The notes beneath the pieces were generated by a model. The model ran no database searches, had not been told where the DNA came from, and worked only from the letters and a program-made list of their open reading frames with translations. Position numbers and translations under genes: made by a program. From an uncultured Ruminococcus sp. (GTDB taxonomy: Bacteria; Bacillota; Clostridia; Oscillospirales; Acutalibacteraceae): DNA of 54,503 nucleotides. This document shows positions 7,956-17,301 of the stretch, one piece after another (within the stretch, counting starts at the first letter, position 1; each line of letters opens with the position of its first letter). Where the stretch lies: positions 1 to 54,503 of the forward strand of contig CADBWP010000025.1 of assembly GCA_902798365.1 (NCBI GenBank), in the 5' to 3' direction.

Positions 7956-10900
7956 ATGAAAAAGGTTTTATCCGTTATTTTGTCTTTGCTCACGGCTGTG
8001 AGCGCGTTTGCGGCAGCGCCTGTTTATGCCGGCGCGGCAGACATGCATTCCGTTCGGGAGCCTGACAGCGATCTTGCCGTGGAATCCGAAAGCTCGGTCG
8101 GCGCCATTTTGGGCGCGGCGGTCGAAGAAAACGAGAGCGCCGATATTCCGTCGGAAAGCATAACCGGCATAACTGTCGAAGGCAGGACGGCATTTGTAAC
8201 GCTTATGCACACCAAGCCGTGCATGGTCGCGGTGGGAATATATGATGAAACCAGCGATGAGCTGATTCAGACAGCAGTGATGCGCGATATTTCGGCGGAT
8301 GATGAAGCAGCCGCGCTCACGTTTGAAAACGGTCTCCCCGAGTATTTTTATTTGCGCGCGTTCATCCTTGACGAAAACTGCGCTCCGTTGGGAAAGCAAT
8401 ACGAAACAAGCCGCTACACCAAGGCTTATGAAGAATTTCTTGAAAAGACTGCCGCCGACTTTCCGCAGGAGAACGTGATAAACTTTGACGACAGCCAAAG
8501 CAACAATTTCGCGGTGTTTGACGGCAGTGTTAAAGAGGTATCGGCGGGCGGCGGTCAGATCACCGAAACCGACTGCGGCTGCGTATTTTCAAACGCGGAC
8601 GAAAGCGTAAAAAATCTCAGAGAGGGCGACATCTTTTACTACGATAACAACGGCGAGACCGAGATAGTCAAGGTCGGCGCGATCACCGTAAGCGGCGATA
8701 CCGTCACGATAACTTCAGCCGACGCGGAGATGGAGGAGGTCTTTGATTACGTAAAAATCGACGTGACCGCCTACGAAGCCGAACCCGATATGAGCGAAGC
8801 CGACGAGGGAGTGACGCTTGTCGAAAGCGATGAGGAGAACGAGCCGGTCGGCGCGTATGAGATGGACTGCGAGCTCTCGCGCAATTTCACCTTTGACATC
8901 GCAAGGGCGATGAAGGTCGGAGGCATCGAAATAAACGGTGCTAAGGCAGAGCTTGATATCACTACGACAATGCACTTCAGGCTGTACTACAGCGACAGCG
9001 TGCTGGAAACCGAGCTGTCGGACGGGATCGAGGGCGAGCTGGACGTTGAGCTGGGCGTTTCCGCAAAATTCACCATAAACCTTCCCAGGCTGACCTTCCC
9101 CACTCCCGTGGCAGGACTGACCATTGCGGTAAAACCCGCGTTTGAGACGGAGATATCGGCGGCGTTCCACGGCAAGGTGGATTTTGACGCGAAGCTCGGC
9201 TTCAAATACAACTCCGAAAACGGATTTACAAACACCTCTCAAAAGCCGCGGCTGGACGCTGAGGTGAACTTTGAGGGCAAGATATACGTCGGCTTCAAGC
9301 TGACCCCGAGTATTCAGGCGGCGTTCGGCGTGGTTGAGATCGGCGTTGAGATAAGCGTGGGAGCCGAGGGAACAGGTACGCGCGCGCTCACCTCCACCGA
9401 CACCAAGGATTCCGAACACATGTGCCGTTGGTGCATTGACGGCGTGATTAACGGCAAGGTGACGATCGAGGCGGAGCTGGCGGCAGGTCTGTGGAAGAAG
9501 TTCAGCTGGACAGCCTCGTCAAAGCTGCTCGACTGGGAAAAGGAGCTGTTTGATTTTTACTGTTCGTCTGACCTGGGCTTCGGCAAGGGACTTTGCCCCA
9601 ACCGTCAGGGAACGGAACCGCCTGCCGGCGACGAACCGTACAAACGCATGGATCTGGAATACAACGAAAAAGCGTATAACGCGAATTATGTGGTTAGCGG
9701 CGACAGAAAGCATATAGACGTATATATTACGGGCAGCGGGAACGTGTCAGACTCGAATTACTTCGGTTTGGGTAATTTTGTTGACGATTTTAACGCCGAA
9801 GTAAGTCAAAAAGCGGAAAGTCTGTATCCGTACGATTGGGAAAAACAGCGTGAATACTTTTACGCTCACGGAATTTGGGGCAATTACACCAATTCTCTTT
9901 ATATCAGCGGATTCAACGCCGTCAGCGCCACCACGTCGGAAGAAACGGACGTGCATATTTCGGGTCCGACAAAGGTCGTAAGCCTTGACAAATGCAAATC
10001 CATCAGCCTTCCCGATTCGGTAGAGGAACTGTACATATTTTCTATACAGGACACATCCTCGTTCCGCCTTCCGCCCAACATCAGGTACATAGGAGGCTTT
10101 TACAGCTGCGATTTCACACAGCTTACCATACCCTCATCGGCGGAGTATGTTGAAGGCTTCGGCAGCTGCCCCATAAGCAGGCTGACCATTATGCCGCCGG
10201 AAAAGCATCTGACGCTCAGCGGATTTTGGCAATGCCCGATAGAGGATCTCGTTATTCCTCAGGGCGTCAGTCTTTATCACTTCATGCCGGAACGATCCGC
10301 GATGAGCAGCATTGCGATACAGACGGATACATATGCCCTGCTGCGGTTTTGCAGCGAGCTGGAGGAGGCGCGGTTTATCAGCCCGCTGGAAACGGTAGGA
10401 GCCGAATGCTGCAACAACTGCAAAAATCTGAAAAGGGTGAGCTTTGAGCCGTCCGTAACGCGCATCGGAAATATGGCGTTCTATGACTCGGGCTTGGAGA
10501 GCGTCACCGTTCCCGGGAGCGTTAAAGAAATCGGATCGAGCGCGTTTTACAATTGCGATGAGCTGCGCGAGATAATCATTGAGGACGGCGTAAAGCAGAT
10601 CGATTATCAGGCATTTGCCGAATGTCACAACCTGGAGCGCGTCGTTCTGCCCGCGAGCCTGTCTTATCTTGACAGCACCGCTTTTGCCGGCTGCCCTCAG
10701 GGTATTGAGCTGGACTTTTGCGGCGAACCGTGGCAGTGGTGGAACATTACAGCGAAATACAAATTTATAGACGGCAGTTACGCTCCGTGGAGAATGCTTG
10801 ACCTCGAATTCGATTCTTCCATATTTATGAACTGTGTGATCTATCTCAACTCCGACGGCACAAGGCGGATTCCGCGCACGGACGATAACGGCCCGGTAGG

Positions 10901-11396
10901 CTCAGGCGCCGCGAACGGATACGCAAACGCGGAGTACCTTATAGCCGTTGAGGGCGACGAGAACGGACAGCTCGGCGGCGCGGTCACGGCTTTGGCGCAG
11001 GTGACCGCCGACGAAAACGGCAATATCGAGATACCCGACAGCATACAGGCAGGCGACGGCGAATTTCTCAATCTTTACGGAGCCTGCCGCCATCCATCGG
11101 CGCACCTGACCGGAGACGGACAGTATGTCTGCAACATTTGCGGCGAAAGCCTGCCCGCTGTTATCGACCTCGGAAGCAAATCAGAGGCGGCGATCGGCGA
11201 CGTAAACCTTGACGGGATCATTTCAATAACGGATGTGACCCTCATACAGCGATATATCGCGGAGTTTGAAATATTCACGGACGGGCAGCTTGCGGCGGCG
11301 GATACCGACGGCAGCGGCGAAGTGGATATCGACGACGTCACCCGCCTGCAAATGTATATTATGGAATATGGCGTTGCGCTTGAAAATCAGGAATAA
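7956..11396 (+). CDS. Large secreted protein with BspA-like leucine-rich repeats and C-terminal dockerin
   Basis: The 1146-residue protein starts with a signal peptide (MKKVLSVILSLLTAVSAF, cleavage probably near APVYA-GA). Residues about 40-300 are an acidic region of unknown fold, including an FDYVKIDVTAYEAEP segment. About 300-540 is a series of long alternating polar/nonpolar stretches, suggesting a beta-rich domain. About 650-925 holds irregular BspA/LRR_5-type repeats such as ESVTVPGSVKEIGSSAFYNC. A small CxxC motif (YVCNICGE, about 1060) precedes a type I dockerin (about 1077-1142) with two calcium loops, DVNLDGIISITD and DTDGSGEVDIDD, followed by VTLIQRYI and VTRLQMYI. The dockerin should anchor the protein to a cohesin on the cell surface. 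The LRR part suggests adhesion. It has its own promoter and terminator. Confidence 0.85.
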   Translation: MKKVLSVILSLLTAVSAFAAAPVYAGAADMHSVREPDSDLAVESESSVGAILGAAVEENESADIPSESITGITVEGRTAFVTLMHTKPCMVAVGIYDETSDELIQTAVMRDISADDEAAALTFENGLPEYFYLRAFILDENCAPLGKQYETSRYTKAYEEFLEKTAADFPQENVINFDDSQSNNFAVFDGSVKEVSAGGGQITETDCGCVFSNADESVKNLREGDIFYYDNNGETEIVKVGAITVSGDTVTITSADAEMEEVFDYVKIDVTAYEAEPDMSEADEGVTLVESDEENEPVGAYEMDCELSRNFTFDIARAMKVGGIEINGAKAELDITTTMHFRLYYSDSVLETELSDGIEGELDVELGVSAKFTINLPRLTFPTPVAGLTIAVKPAFETEISAAFHGKVDFDAKLGFKYNSENGFTNTSQKPRLDAEVNFEGKIYVGFKLTPSIQAAFGVVEIGVEISVGAEGTGTRALTSTDTKDSEHMCRWCIDGVINGKVTIEAELAAGLWKKFSWTASSKLLDWEKELFDFYCSSDLGFGKGLCPNRQGTEPPAGDEPYKRMDLEYNEKAYNANYVVSGDRKHIDVYITGSGNVSDSNYFGLGNFVDDFNAEVSQKAESLYPYDWEKQREYFYAHGIWGNYTNSLYISGFNAVSATTSEETDVHISGPTKVVSLDKCKSISLPDSVEELYIFSIQDTSSFRLPPNIRYIGGFYSCDFTQLTIPSSAEYVEGFGSCPISRLTIMPPEKHLTLSGFWQCPIEDLVIPQGVSLYHFMPERSAMSSIAIQTDTYALLRFCSELEEARFISPLETVGAECCNNCKNLKRVSFEPSVTRIGNMAFYDSGLESVTVPGSVKEIGSSAFYNCDELREIIIEDGVKQIDYQAFAECHNLERVVLPASLSYLDSTAFAGCPQGIELDFCGEPWQWWNITAKYKFIDGSYAPWRMLDLEFDSSIFMNCVIYLNSDGTRRIPRTDDNGPVGSGAANGYANAEYLIAVEGDENGQLGGAVTALAQVTADENGNIEIPDSIQAGDGEFLNLYGACRHPSAHLTGDGQYVCNICGESLPAVIDLGSKSEAAIGDVNLDGIISITDVTLIQRYIAEFEIFTDGQLAAADTDGSGEVDIDDVTRLQMYIMEYGVALENQE

Positions 11397-11402
11397 AATC
11401 GA

Positions 11403-11437
11403 CCCCTCCGGCACCTTTGAGTTTGCCGGAGGGGTTT
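11403..11437. terminator. Bidirectional terminator between the LRR-dockerin and GH31 genes
   Basis: Eleven-base stem CCCCTCCGGCA / TGCCGGAGGGG with a ten-base loop and TTT to the right. The two flanking genes converge on it. Confidence 0.8.
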
Positions 11438-11469
11438 GCCGTATTATATAAACTTCGGAGAGGTTAGTG

Positions 11470-13374
11470 TTACCCTATCCACTCAAGCTCCTTTGTGTCA
11501 AGCCTTGCGGTTCTGAGAGCCGGCATGCACAGGGGTATTTTTTTGCCCTTCTTTATGAACAGCGGCACCTCGTTGAGCGCCGTATCGACATAGTGCAGAC
11601 CCTTTGAAAGCTCCTGCTTTTTTACCCTTGTGCCGCTCAGGCGCACAAATGTCATGTCCTCGGGCAGATACACGGTTCTGCCGCCTGCGTTTTGCTCATA
11701 AACCGGGGCTATCATGCACTCGTCGCCCAGCATAAGCTGGGTTTCGCACTCGCGGGCTATCTTGTCATGCGGATAGTCAAACGACAGCGGACGGAACATC
11801 ATATCGCCCTGCTCCGCCGCGCTGCGGAAGGTGTTGTACAAATACGGAATGAGGCGGTAGCGAACCTCGATGATGTCGCGGAAGTCCTGCGGGTCTTCAA
11901 AGCTGTAGCACTCCTGGTCGCGCGTGCCCAGCGCCGAATGATTGCGCATAAGCGGAGTGAACACCCCCAGCGCCAGAAAACGCAGAACAAGGTCGCGCGT
12001 GGCGTTTTCGTTGAAGCCGCCCAGGTCCGCTCCGCAGTAAAGAAAGCCGCACATGTTTGCCGCAGGCAGCATTTTAAGGTTGAGCAGAATGTGCGACCAC
12101 CAGGAGTGATTGTCGCCGAACCATATGCCGGCGCAGCGGTGGGCGCCTATGTAAGACGCGCGCGAGAACATAAGAATCTTCTCGCTGCCGCAACTTTTGG
12201 CAAAATACTCCCCTGCCGCAATGGTCATATTCGCGCCGTACAGGTTGTGAACGCGCTGATGATTAACGGGCTCGCCGTTTATGATATGGTAAATGCTCTC
12301 ATAGTCCTCGCGGCGGTTGCCGAGCCCTGCAAAGGCGTCCTTGAGCCCGAAAAATTTGCCGAGGTCAAGGTTTTGCCCCTTAAGCTCTGCCGCCTTGTCA
12401 AGCGCCTGCTCAATGCCCCGGGCGGAGTAAAACAGCGCAGGCTCGTTCATGTCGTTCCAAAAGCCGTCTATGCCCATGTCGAGCAGCCCCCTGTACTTGG
12501 AGCCGAACCACTCGCGCACCTCGGGGCGCAGAAAATCGGGAAAACAGCATACGCCCGGCCAGACGCCGCCCTCAAAGTCCGTGCCGTCGGCGCATTTGCA
12601 AAAATAGCCCTTTTCCCTGCCCTCTTCAAAAACGGAATAGCCATCCTCTTTTTTAACGCCTGCGTCGATGATGGGGATAAGATGGATGTCCTGCCTGCGC
12701 TTGTCGGCGACGTATTCCTCAAAGCGCGGAAATGCCGCTTCGGACACGGTAAAGTCCTTGTAGGCATCCATGTAGTCTATGTCGAGATAAACGCAGTCGA
12801 GCGGAATGTTTTCGCGGTCATAACTCTCGATTACGCGATCCACCGCGGCGCTGTTGTGATAGCTCCAGCGGCTTTGCTGAAAGCCGAACGCCCAGAACGG
12901 CGGAATGTAGCTTTTGCCGATGGCGGCGCGGAACCGGCGCACCACCTCGCGCGGAGAACCGCCGGTTATGAGATAGATGTCAAGGTCTGTACCCTCTGCG
13001 GTTATTTTTATTTCGTCCCGACGGGTGTAGCCGATGTCCCAGGTTATTTTGGCAGGAAAGTCAACAAATATTCCCGTATTCGTTTCGCCCGAGATGATTA
13101 TAAAATTGTGAGCCGCGTACAGCGAACGCTTTGTTTCGGTGTGAAACGGGTCGTCGCTGCAATAGCTTTCGTATATCCACCCGCGCTTGTTTATGCCGCG
13201 CACGGTCTCGCCCAGACCATACACTATATCGTCCCTACTCATGGGAACTGTGATCTCAAATCTGCCGTCCGCAATGCGGGAGCTGAGCGGAAGCCTGTCG
13301 GCAGGAAGCGCAGGAAGCTCTGACACAACAGCTCCGGTAAAGACCGGGCTGCCGCTTGAATACTTTTGAATCAT
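11470..13374 (-). CDS. Glycoside hydrolase family 31 alpha-glucosidase
   Basis: The 634-residue protein is a GH31 enzyme that hydrolyses alpha-glucosidic bonds at the nonreducing end. The (beta/alpha)8 barrel begins near residue 150. LDIDYMDAYKDFTV (about 195) contributes to substrate binding. The catalytic nucleophile is the Asp of GFWNDMNEPA (about 310). The acid/base Asp lies in WFGDNHSWW (about 420). The N-terminal beta-sandwich is short (about 140 residues), and the C-terminal beta domains end in KELEWIG. No signal peptide is present, so it is cytoplasmic and probably acts on imported malto- or isomalto-oligosaccharides. GGAGG precedes the ATG. It is a single gene, divergent from asnB, with its own promoter at 13404-13432. 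Confidence 0.92.
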   Translation of the reverse strand: MIQKYSSGSPVFTGAVVSELPALPADRLPLSSRIADGRFEITVPMSRDDIVYGLGETVRGINKRGWIYESYCSDDPFHTETKRSLYAAHNFIIISGETNTGIFVDFPAKITWDIGYTRRDEIKITAEGTDLDIYLITGGSPREVVRRFRAAIGKSYIPPFWAFGFQQSRWSYHNSAAVDRVIESYDRENIPLDCVYLDIDYMDAYKDFTVSEAAFPRFEEYVADKRRQDIHLIPIIDAGVKKEDGYSVFEEGREKGYFCKCADGTDFEGGVWPGVCCFPDFLRPEVREWFGSKYRGLLDMGIDGFWNDMNEPALFYSARGIEQALDKAAELKGQNLDLGKFFGLKDAFAGLGNRREDYESIYHIINGEPVNHQRVHNLYGANMTIAAGEYFAKSCGSEKILMFSRASYIGAHRCAGIWFGDNHSWWSHILLNLKMLPAANMCGFLYCGADLGGFNENATRDLVLRFLALGVFTPLMRNHSALGTRDQECYSFEDPQDFRDIIEVRYRLIPYLYNTFRSAAEQGDMMFRPLSFDYPHDKIARECETQLMLGDECMIAPVYEQNAGGRTVYLPEDMTFVRLSGTRVKKQELSKGLHYVDTALNEVPLFIKKGKKIPLCMPALRTARLDTKELEWIG

Positions 13375-13403
13375 AGGTTCGCCCTCCGTTTGTTGTTACC
13401 TAC

Positions 13404-13432
13404 AGTATAATGCTTTTTGCTGCAATAATCAA
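13404..13432 (-). promoter_or_regulatory. Promoter of the GH31 gene
   Basis: Read leftward, TTGATT, 17 bases, TATACT, 29 bases from the ATG. It stands back to back with the asnB promoter, with 34 bases between the two -35 boxes. No obvious operator was seen. Confidence 0.7.
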
Positions 13433-13466
13433 TCACCCGGCAAAAGAAAAATCCTTTTCCTTATGG

Positions 13467-13495
13467 TTGAATTTGTCGCGGGAATATGATATAAT
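13467..13495 (+). promoter_or_regulatory. Promoter of asnB
   Basis: TTGAAT, 17 bases, TATAAT, with TGA directly before the -10 box (extended -10). The gene start is 45 bases downstream. Confidence 0.75.
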
Positions 13496-13540
13496 AAAAC
13501 AGTATATAATGATATTGACTCACGAAAGGGGTTTTTCAGT

Positions 13541-15841
13541 ATGTGTGGTATCTGCGGCTTTACGGGCAAGCTTGAAAACCGCGGGGAAGTCATCCGCAAA
13601 ATGACCGAGGTCATTACTCACCGCGGACCCGACTCCGACGGCTTTTTCAGCGACGACACGATTTCGATGGGCTTTCGCCGCCTGTCTATAATTGACCTTG
13701 AGGCGGGCGATCAGCCTATTTTTAACGAGGACAAAACCCTTGTGCTCACCTTTAACGGCGAGATCTACAACTACAAGGAGCTTAAAAAGGAGCTGACGGA
13801 AAAGGGTCACAAATTTTCCACCGAATCCGACAGCGAGGTGCTTGTGCACGGCTTTGAGGAATGGCAGGAGGATCTGCTCGACAGGCTTCGCGGCATGTTC
13901 GCCTTTGCCATATACAACACAAAGGACGGCTCGGTTTTTCTTGCGCGCGACTTTTTCGGCATAAAGCCCCTGCACTACACCATGATCGGCAACGACTTTG
14001 TGTATGCCAGCGAGATAAAAAGCATTTTGGAGCACCCCAAGTTTGTAAAGCGCTTCAACACCCGCGCGCTCGACTCTTATCTTTCGTTCCAGTACGCGGT
14101 GCCGCCTCAGACCTTTTTTGAGGACGTGTATTGCCTGCTGCCGGGTCACTATCTATGGTTTAAGGACGGCGTGCCCGAAACCACGCGCTACTTCGAGCCG
14201 AAATTCAGACCCGACGAGGGCATAACCGAGGAGGAAGCGGTAGATAGGATAGAAAAGGTGTTTGAAAACTCGGTAAATGCCCACAAGATAGCCGATGTTG
14301 AGGTTGGCTGCTTCCTGTCGTCGGGCGTTGATTCAAGCTATGTTTCCACCTACTTTGCCGACCAAAAAACCTTTACCGTGGGCTTTGACTTCGGCGAAAA
14401 ATACAACGAGATAAGCTGGGCCGAGGGGCTCAGCAAGCAGATAGGCGTTGAACACCACACCCACCTTATATCGAGCGAGGAGTTCTGGGACGCCGTGCCC
14501 ACCGTGCAGTACCACATGGATCAGCCGCTTGCCGACCCGTCGTGCGTGGCGCTGTACTTTGTGTCGCGTCTGGCGTCGCAGTATGTAAAGGTCGTGCTTT
14601 CGGGCGAGGGCGCCGACGAGCTGTTCGGCGGCTACACCTGCTACAACGACCCGCGCGTGTTCAGGGTATATCAAAGAATAGTTCCGCATTTTATTCGCAA
14701 GGCGCTGAGAGCCCTTGCGCGCAAGCTGCCCGACATAAAGGGACGCGACTATCTTATTCGCGCCTGCGATCCGCTTGAGCAGCGCTATATCGGCAACGCG
14801 TTTATGTACGACCTCAAGCAGAAGCAGAGCATTCTGAAGGATCCGTCCATTGCAACGGCTCCGCAAAACCTTGCAAGAAAGCATTACTACCGTTGCCGCA
14901 GGTATGACGACGTGACCAAAATGCAGTACCTCGACATCAACATGTGGCTTACGGGCGACATCCTGCTTAAGGCAGACCGCATGAGCATGGCAAACTCGCT
15001 TGAGCTGCGCGTGCCCTTCCTTGACAAAGAGGTGTTTGCGGTGGCGTCATCTCTGCCCACCGGGCTGCGCGTAAACAAGCACAACACCAAATACGCAATG
15101 CGCAAGGCGGCGGCAAGGCATTTGCCCGAGGAGACCGCCGAAAAGGAGAAGCTCGGCTTCCCCGTTCCCACCAGGGTATGGCTGCGCGACGAAAAATATT
15201 ATGAGATAGTAAAGAAAAAATTCCTCGGAAAAACCGCCGAAAAATTCTTTAACACCGACGCTCTTGTAGGCTGGCTCGACGAGCATTTCAGCGGCAAGGA
15301 GGACAACAGCCGCCGCGTGTGGACGGTGTATGTGTTCCTTGTATGGTACGACATTTACTTTGACGACGAAAGCAGCGCCGTCAAAAAGCCCGTCAACCAC
15401 CTTGACGAGCTGCACGCCATTGCCGAGGCAAGGCGCGAAAAGCAGATAGACGCTCCCGGAGAGGTTATAATGGCGGCTGCCGAGGCGATAGACGAGGAGT
15501 ACGACGCGCCCGGCTTCGGCGTTGACAAAAGCGCGAACGGTGCGCCTGCCGCAGAGCCCGCGCCCGACGACGGCAGCGAGCCCGCTATAGTTGAAAACGA
15601 GGACGAGCCCGCGCAGGAGGCAGCGGCAGCTCCGGCAGAGGAGTATGTGAACATCTCAAATCCTCACGACGACCAGGTGTATGCGGCTCCCAACCGCCCG
15701 TCAACTCCGCAGGAAAAGATGCAGATGGCGATTGACAGCATCGAAAAGCGCTCCAAGTACCTCGACGAGCCTAACGTCATCTCGGACGAGGCGATCGACG
15801 ACATAGTAAGCCAGATAAGCTTCTTCGGCGAGGACGACTGA
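13541..15841 (+). CDS. asnB: Glutamine-hydrolysing asparagine synthetase with acidic C-terminal extension
   Basis: The 766-residue enzyme makes asparagine from aspartate, glutamine and ATP. The start MCGICGFTG gives the nucleophilic Cys2 of the class II glutaminase domain (about 1-200), which also has ITHRGPDSDG and FNGEIYNY. The synthetase domain (about 225-600) shows the pyrophosphate loop SSGVDSSY and GEGADELFGGY. Ordinary AsnB proteins end near residue 610-620. Here about 145 extra residues follow, rich in Ala, Pro, Glu and Asp, ending in a possibly helical segment and ISFFGEDD. The codon use of the tail resembles the rest and the frame is open, so it is probably real. Its role is unknown. 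AAAGGGG precedes the ATG. It is a single gene with its own promoter and terminator. Confidence 0.93.
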   Translation: MCGICGFTGKLENRGEVIRKMTEVITHRGPDSDGFFSDDTISMGFRRLSIIDLEAGDQPIFNEDKTLVLTFNGEIYNYKELKKELTEKGHKFSTESDSEVLVHGFEEWQEDLLDRLRGMFAFAIYNTKDGSVFLARDFFGIKPLHYTMIGNDFVYASEIKSILEHPKFVKRFNTRALDSYLSFQYAVPPQTFFEDVYCLLPGHYLWFKDGVPETTRYFEPKFRPDEGITEEEAVDRIEKVFENSVNAHKIADVEVGCFLSSGVDSSYVSTYFADQKTFTVGFDFGEKYNEISWAEGLSKQIGVEHHTHLISSEEFWDAVPTVQYHMDQPLADPSCVALYFVSRLASQYVKVVLSGEGADELFGGYTCYNDPRVFRVYQRIVPHFIRKALRALARKLPDIKGRDYLIRACDPLEQRYIGNAFMYDLKQKQSILKDPSIATAPQNLARKHYYRCRRYDDVTKMQYLDINMWLTGDILLKADRMSMANSLELRVPFLDKEVFAVASSLPTGLRVNKHNTKYAMRKAAARHLPEETAEKEKLGFPVPTRVWLRDEKYYEIVKKKFLGKTAEKFFNTDALVGWLDEHFSGKEDNSRRVWTVYVFLVWYDIYFDDESSAVKKPVNHLDELHAIAEARREKQIDAPGEVIMAAAEAIDEEYDAPGFGVDKSANGAPAAEPAPDDGSEPAIVENEDEPAQEAAAAPAEEYVNISNPHDDQVYAAPNRPSTPQEKMQMAIDSIEKRSKYLDEPNVISDEAIDDIVSQISFFGEDD

Positions 15842-15872
15842 TCACAATTCGGAATTTTCCATATTATAAAAC

Positions 15873-15899
15873 AAAAGGGCTGTGAAAACAGCCTTTTTG
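15873..15899. terminator. Bidirectional terminator between asnB and the M14 peptidase gene
   Basis: Stem AAAAGGGCTGT / ACAGCCTTTTT around GAAA, with T runs on both strands. Both flanking genes end here. Confidence 0.8.
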
Positions 15900-16718
15900 T
15901 CAGATTATTCGCAGATCATTTTCGCCGACAAACACATTTAAAATATTCCTTACGCGCGGATACTCCGCTTCAAGGTCGGACAACGGCAGCGGATTTTTGC
16001 CAAGACCCATCTCAACGGTGTAGCCGCAGCGGTGAAACTCGCTTATAAACCAGTCCTTAAAGCCGCCGCCCAAAGCCATAGGCTCGGGGGTCGCAACGGC
16101 ATAACCGCCTGCCTCTGCCATTTTTTCAGCCAGTTCCCTACAGCAGGGCGGCGTGCATTTGCCGAAGTCCCAATATATCTCGCGCCCCTGGCTGTGCAGG
16201 GCGAGCACGCGGTCAAACCGCACACGGCGGCAAAGGTCTGTAAGGGCGCGGGTCTCGGGCTCGCTTTCGGGGCTGCTGCCGCCGAAACGGGTGGGACCCG
16301 GCGAGGTTATCCCCGCCGCAATCTCTCTTTGCCTGACGCCCTGCCAATTCGCGTCAAAGTTGTGGTTTATATCAACTCCGCGCGCGTTTGCCTGCCACCG
16401 TTTTCCCGTTGTTACGGCTATCTGAGTGCCGTCGGGGTTTACACAGGGCGCCACCGCCACGCTGCCGCGCAGCCTTTTGCCGACTGCGGCAAGCTCGGCG
16501 GCATAGCGCAGGGCTGCGGCAACGGTGATGTATTCCATGCCGTGAAAGCCTGCAGCGATAAGCCTGCGCGGCTCTCCGTGCCCTATGCGCACAACATAAA
16601 TGCACCGTCCGCACAGGCTTTTGCCGACCGCGGAGACGGCAACGCGCGGATAACCTGCAAGCCGTTTTACAGCGCGAACCTGATACGAATAATCGGGCTT
16701 GTTTTCAATACTAAGCAT
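15900..16718 (-). CDS. M14-family zinc carboxypeptidase
   Basis: The 272-residue protein is a metallocarboxypeptidase of the M14 family, group close to gamma-D-glutamyl-diamino acid peptidases that trim cell-wall peptides. The zinc-binding HxxE is in AAGFHGMEYIT (about residue 60), the third zinc ligand is the His of LALHSQG (about 175), and the catalytic Glu lies in GYTVEMGLGKNPLP (about 240). The substrate-binding region CVNPDGTQIA and GVDINHNFDANW are also typical. No signal peptide or LysM domain is visible, so it is probably cytoplasmic and may act in muropeptide recycling. TAGGAGC precedes the ATG. Its start codon is only 25 bases from that of the divergent nudix gene, and their ribosome binding sites share one palindrome. 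Confidence 0.87.
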   Translation of the reverse strand: MLSIENKPDYSYQVRAVKRLAGYPRVAVSAVGKSLCGRCIYVVRIGHGEPRRLIAAGFHGMEYITVAAALRYAAELAAVGKRLRGSVAVAPCVNPDGTQIAVTTGKRWQANARGVDINHNFDANWQGVRQREIAAGITSPGPTRFGGSSPESEPETRALTDLCRRVRFDRVLALHSQGREIYWDFGKCTPPCCRELAEKMAEAGGYAVATPEPMALGGGFKDWFISEFHRCGYTVEMGLGKNPLPLSDLEAEYPRVRNILNVFVGENDLRII

Positions 16719-16743
16719 ATTATCAGCTCCTACGGAGGTTATT

Positions 16744-17289
16744 ATGGATCTATCGGAAAAAACATTGTCAAGCCAAACGGTTTTTGACGGGCGGATACTT
16801 CATGTGACAAACGACACGGTAAAACTGCCCGACGGCACCACATCCATGCGCGAGGTGGTGCGGCATCCCGGAGGCGTTTGCGTTGCCGCGCTTGACAACG
16901 ACAACAACCTGCTGTTTGTGCGGCAGTTCCGCTATCCCTACGGCGAGGTCGTGCTTGAGCTGCCTGCGGGCAAGCTTGAGCCGAACGGCACTCCGCTCGA
17001 AAACGGCAAGCGCGAGCTGCTTGAAGAAACCGGCGCGGTGGGATATTCCTACATCACGCTTGGTCAGCTTTATCCCTCGCCCGGCTACACCGACGAAATA
17101 ATCCACCTGTACGCCTGCCGCATAAAGGAACAGCGCGAGGCTCAGCCCGACAGCGGCGAGTTTTTGAACGTTGAAAAAATCAATATAATAAAGGCGGCGG
17201 AAATGGTGCTGAACAACCGCATTGCAGACGCAAAGACCCAGGTGGCGGTGCTCAAAACCGCCGCTCTGCTGCAAAGCGGAAAAATATAG
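16744..17289 (+). CDS. Nudix hydrolase, ADP-ribose pyrophosphatase type
   Basis: The 181-residue protein has the ADPRase-type Nudix fold and probably splits ADP-ribose into AMP and ribose 5-phosphate. FVRQFRYPYGEVVLELPAGK (about 58-80) precedes the Nudix box, in which RELLEETG is normal. The upstream Glu of the consensus (seventh position from the first Gly) is Gly here, within GKLEPNGTPLENG. ADPRase-type YPSPGYTDE follows at about 112. The chosen ATG has GGAGG four bases upstream; a longer frame from 16699 lacks a binding site and runs into the divergent gene. It is first in a rightward operon with ribF (12 bases) and htpG. Confidence 0.88.
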   Translation: MDLSEKTLSSQTVFDGRILHVTNDTVKLPDGTTSMREVVRHPGGVCVAALDNDNNLLFVRQFRYPYGEVVLELPAGKLEPNGTPLENGKRELLEETGAVGYSYITLGQLYPSPGYTDEIIHLYACRIKEQREAQPDSGEFLNVEKINIIKAAEMVLNNRIADAKTQVAVLKTAALLQSGKI

Positions 17290-17301
17290 GTATAATATTG
17301 T

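Noticed and set aside
11692-13323. Long rightward open frame of 543 codons opposite the GH31 gene
   Set aside because: A shadow of a clear GH31 gene; composition is unlike a real protein.
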